Position numbers and translations under genes: made by a program. From positions 1-33,516 of the forward strand of contig JACMKK010000173.1 in NCBI GenBank assembly GCA_014380115.1: a stretch of DNA of 33,516 bases, in the 5' to 3' direction. The notes beneath the pieces were generated by a model. The model saw only the letters and a list, made by a program, of their open reading frames with translations, was not told the DNA's origin and made no database searches. This document shows, piece after piece, positions 32,125-33,516 of the stretch. This DNA comes from Luteimonas sp. GTDB taxonomy: Bacteria > Pseudomonadota > Gammaproteobacteria > Xanthomonadales > Xanthomonadaceae. Position 1 is the first letter of the stretch. Every line of letters starts with the position of its first letter.

Positions 32125-33516
32125 TTATTCCGCGCGTTCCTTCGCGTCGCCGAACGACGGCGTCACGCAACCGGACTTCATTGCAGTCCCCGGTATCAGC
32201 AGCCAGTTGTGGCGGTTGGCCTGGCCGATCGCGATGCTCCGCGTGGGGTCGACGCAGGGGCTCAGCGCTTCGTCGAGCACGAACAACCAGCGCCGTCGTG
32301 GCGCCTGCGCCAACCACGCCGTCGCCTCGCGCCATTGCGCATCCCAAGGCTGCTTGAAACCGAAGTCGACGACCGGCCGATCCGCCTGCAGCAAGTTCTG
32401 TTCGCGCCACGCGACCATGCCCAGCTCGGCATCAGCGCCGATCCGCTTGCCGACGACCTGCATCAAGCCGCGCGCGGAACTGTTCGCATCCAGCGCCGGT
32501 GTCAGGCCGAGGCCGTAGACCGCCCACAATATCGCGGTGAACACGACGACAGCGATCGCACTGCGGCGCGCGCGACTGATCGCGGCCAGCACCAATCCGC
32601 TGATGCCGAGCGCCAGCAACCAGCCGAGGAAGATGCGGATTGCAGGTTCTGGGATGGCGCGCTGCTCGGCCAGGCGATGCGCCCAATCGCTCCAGCCCAG
32701 CAAGCCGGCCGTTCCGAGCACCGTCGCAGCACCGGCCAGCAGCAACAGGTAGGACAGCAGTACGCGCTGCACGCTGCGTCGCCGCAACAATCCCGGCAGC
32801 AGCGGCGCGGCCGCGAGGCACAACGCGGGCAGCGCCGGGAAGATGTAGACCTCGCGCTTGCCCGGACTGGCACTGAAGAACAACAGCACGAGCACGCTCC
32901 AGCCCAGCAGCAGGATGTAACGCGCGTCGCCGCGTCGCAGCCGCCGCCACCATGCCGGCAGCAGCCACGGCAGCAGCAGCGCACCCGGCAGCCACAACGT
33001 GACGATCACCTGCAGGAAGTACCAGGGCGGCTGCACGTGGTGCCATGCACTGGCGTAACGCTGACCGGTCTGCTTGAACAGCAGTTCTTGCGCATACGCG
33101 CGCAGCGCCGGATCGTCCTGCGTCGCCAGGGCCATCGACAGCGGTCCGAGCCACACCGCCGTGCCGACCACGAAGGCGAGCGCGAACAACAGCCAGCGCC
33201 ATGTGACCTTTTCGTCGGCGACGCGCGTCGACGGCATCGTCCTGTGCGCGATCGCCCAGGGCAGCAACAGCAGCAACGGCAGGAAGCCGACCCCCTTCGT
33301 CACCGTACCCACGCCCGCGGCGAACGCGCCGAGCCACAATGAACCCCAGGCCGGACCCTTCAGCAGGTGCCGCAAGATGCCCCACAGCGACAGCGTCGTC
33401 ATGAACACCAGCACCATGTCGATTTGCGCGCGCTTGGCCTGCAGGCCGAACTGCAGGCAGACCCACAAGGCACCGGCCGCGTACGGCGCAAGCCGCCGGC
33501 CCCACAGGCGCGCGGC
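32125..33516 (-). CDS. ArnT/GT39-like membrane glycosyltransferase, N-terminus missing
   Basis: The frame is open through the right edge; 463 C-terminal residues are visible. They begin AARLWGRRLAPYAAGALWVC and QFGLQAKRAQIDMVLVFMTT, the segment after the first periplasmic loop in GT39/ArnT proteins. KGPAWGSLWLGAFAAGVGTV, TKGVGFLPLLLLLPWA, QPPWYFLQVIVTLWLPGALL and SASPGKREVYIFPALPALCL are the family's middle region, where ArnT has similar PPW and K-R-E-Y segments. About ten helices and a small periplasmic C-terminal domain follow. Members transfer a sugar from undecaprenyl phosphate to lipid A or protein. Closeness to the EptA and PAP2 genes favours lipid A, but the exact donor is unproven. 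Confidence 0.85.
   Translation of the reverse strand, partial: AARLWGRRLAPYAAGALWVCLQFGLQAKRAQIDMVLVFMTTLSLWGILRHLLKGPAWGSLWLGAFAAGVGTVTKGVGFLPLLLLLPWAIAHRTMPSTRVADEKVTWRWLLFALAFVVGTAVWLGPLSMALATQDDPALRAYAQELLFKQTGQRYASAWHHVQPPWYFLQVIVTLWLPGALLLPWLLPAWWRRLRRGDARYILLLGWSVLVLLFFSASPGKREVYIFPALPALCLAAAPLLPGLLRRRSVQRVLLSYLLLLAGAATVLGTAGLLGWSDWAHRLAEQRAIPEPAIRIFLGWLLALGISGLVLAAISRARRSAIAVVVFTAILWAVYGLGLTPALDANSSARGLMQVVGKRIGADAELGMVAWREQNLLQADRPVVDFGFKQPWDAQWREATAWLAQAPRRRWLFVLDEALSPCVDPTRSIAIGQANRHNWLLIPGTAMKSGCVTPSFGDAKERAE

Overview
The window looks like the chromosome of a GC-rich gammaproteobacterium, most probably of the Lysobacteraceae/Xanthomonadaceae (Lysobacter, Luteimonas or Pseudoxanthomonas type). 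The evidence is the uniformly high GC, a roughly 1000-residue TonB-dependent receptor of the Xanthomonas/Caulobacter polysaccharide class, tight ATGA-coupled operons and family-typical dispersed repeats. No rRNA, tRNA, CRISPR array, prophage or complete insertion sequence was seen.

Left part (1-16492): a carbohydrate utilisation region. On the minus strand lie a TonB-dependent receptor, a GH3 lipoprotein, a GH74 xyloglucanase, a GH2 glycosidase and an SGNH/sialate-O-acetylesterase-like esterase cut by the window edge; the last four are translationally coupled. Upstream, a LysR regulator stands divergent to a plus-strand operon encoding a short-chain dehydrogenase, KDPGal aldolase, galactonate dehydratase, SMP-30 lactonase and 2-keto-3-deoxygalactonokinase. 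That is a complete De Ley-Doudoroff set for D-galactose. The simplest reading is that (acetylated, galactosylated) xyloglucan is cut outside and in the periplasm, and the released galactose is oxidised to pyruvate and glyceraldehyde-3-phosphate. Linked controls may include a LacI-type operator before the receptor and GGAATA/TATTCC boxes on both sides of the LysR gene. The galactose importer, an alpha-xylosidase and a LacI regulator are not in the window.

Middle part (16500-25734): a MAPEG protein and a 1-Cys peroxiredoxin; a YadA-like trimeric autotransporter carrying a collagen-like Gly-X-Y segment; an ankyrin protein preceded by an integron attC-like site; a LytS/LytTR two-component pair; a membrane-anchored quinone oxidoreductase followed by an 82-bp inverted-repeat element and the 3' scrap of a second copy; and a polytopic membrane protein.

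Right part (25735-33516): two tandem secreted paralogues of unknown family; a deletion scar joining the front of an ECF sigma factor to the tail of a classical autotransporter; a small EamA transporter; and an envelope-modification group of an EptA/MCR-like phosphoethanolamine transferase, a coupled PAP2 phosphatase and, beyond a repeat-rich gap, a truncated ArnT/GT39-like glycosyltransferase running off the right edge.
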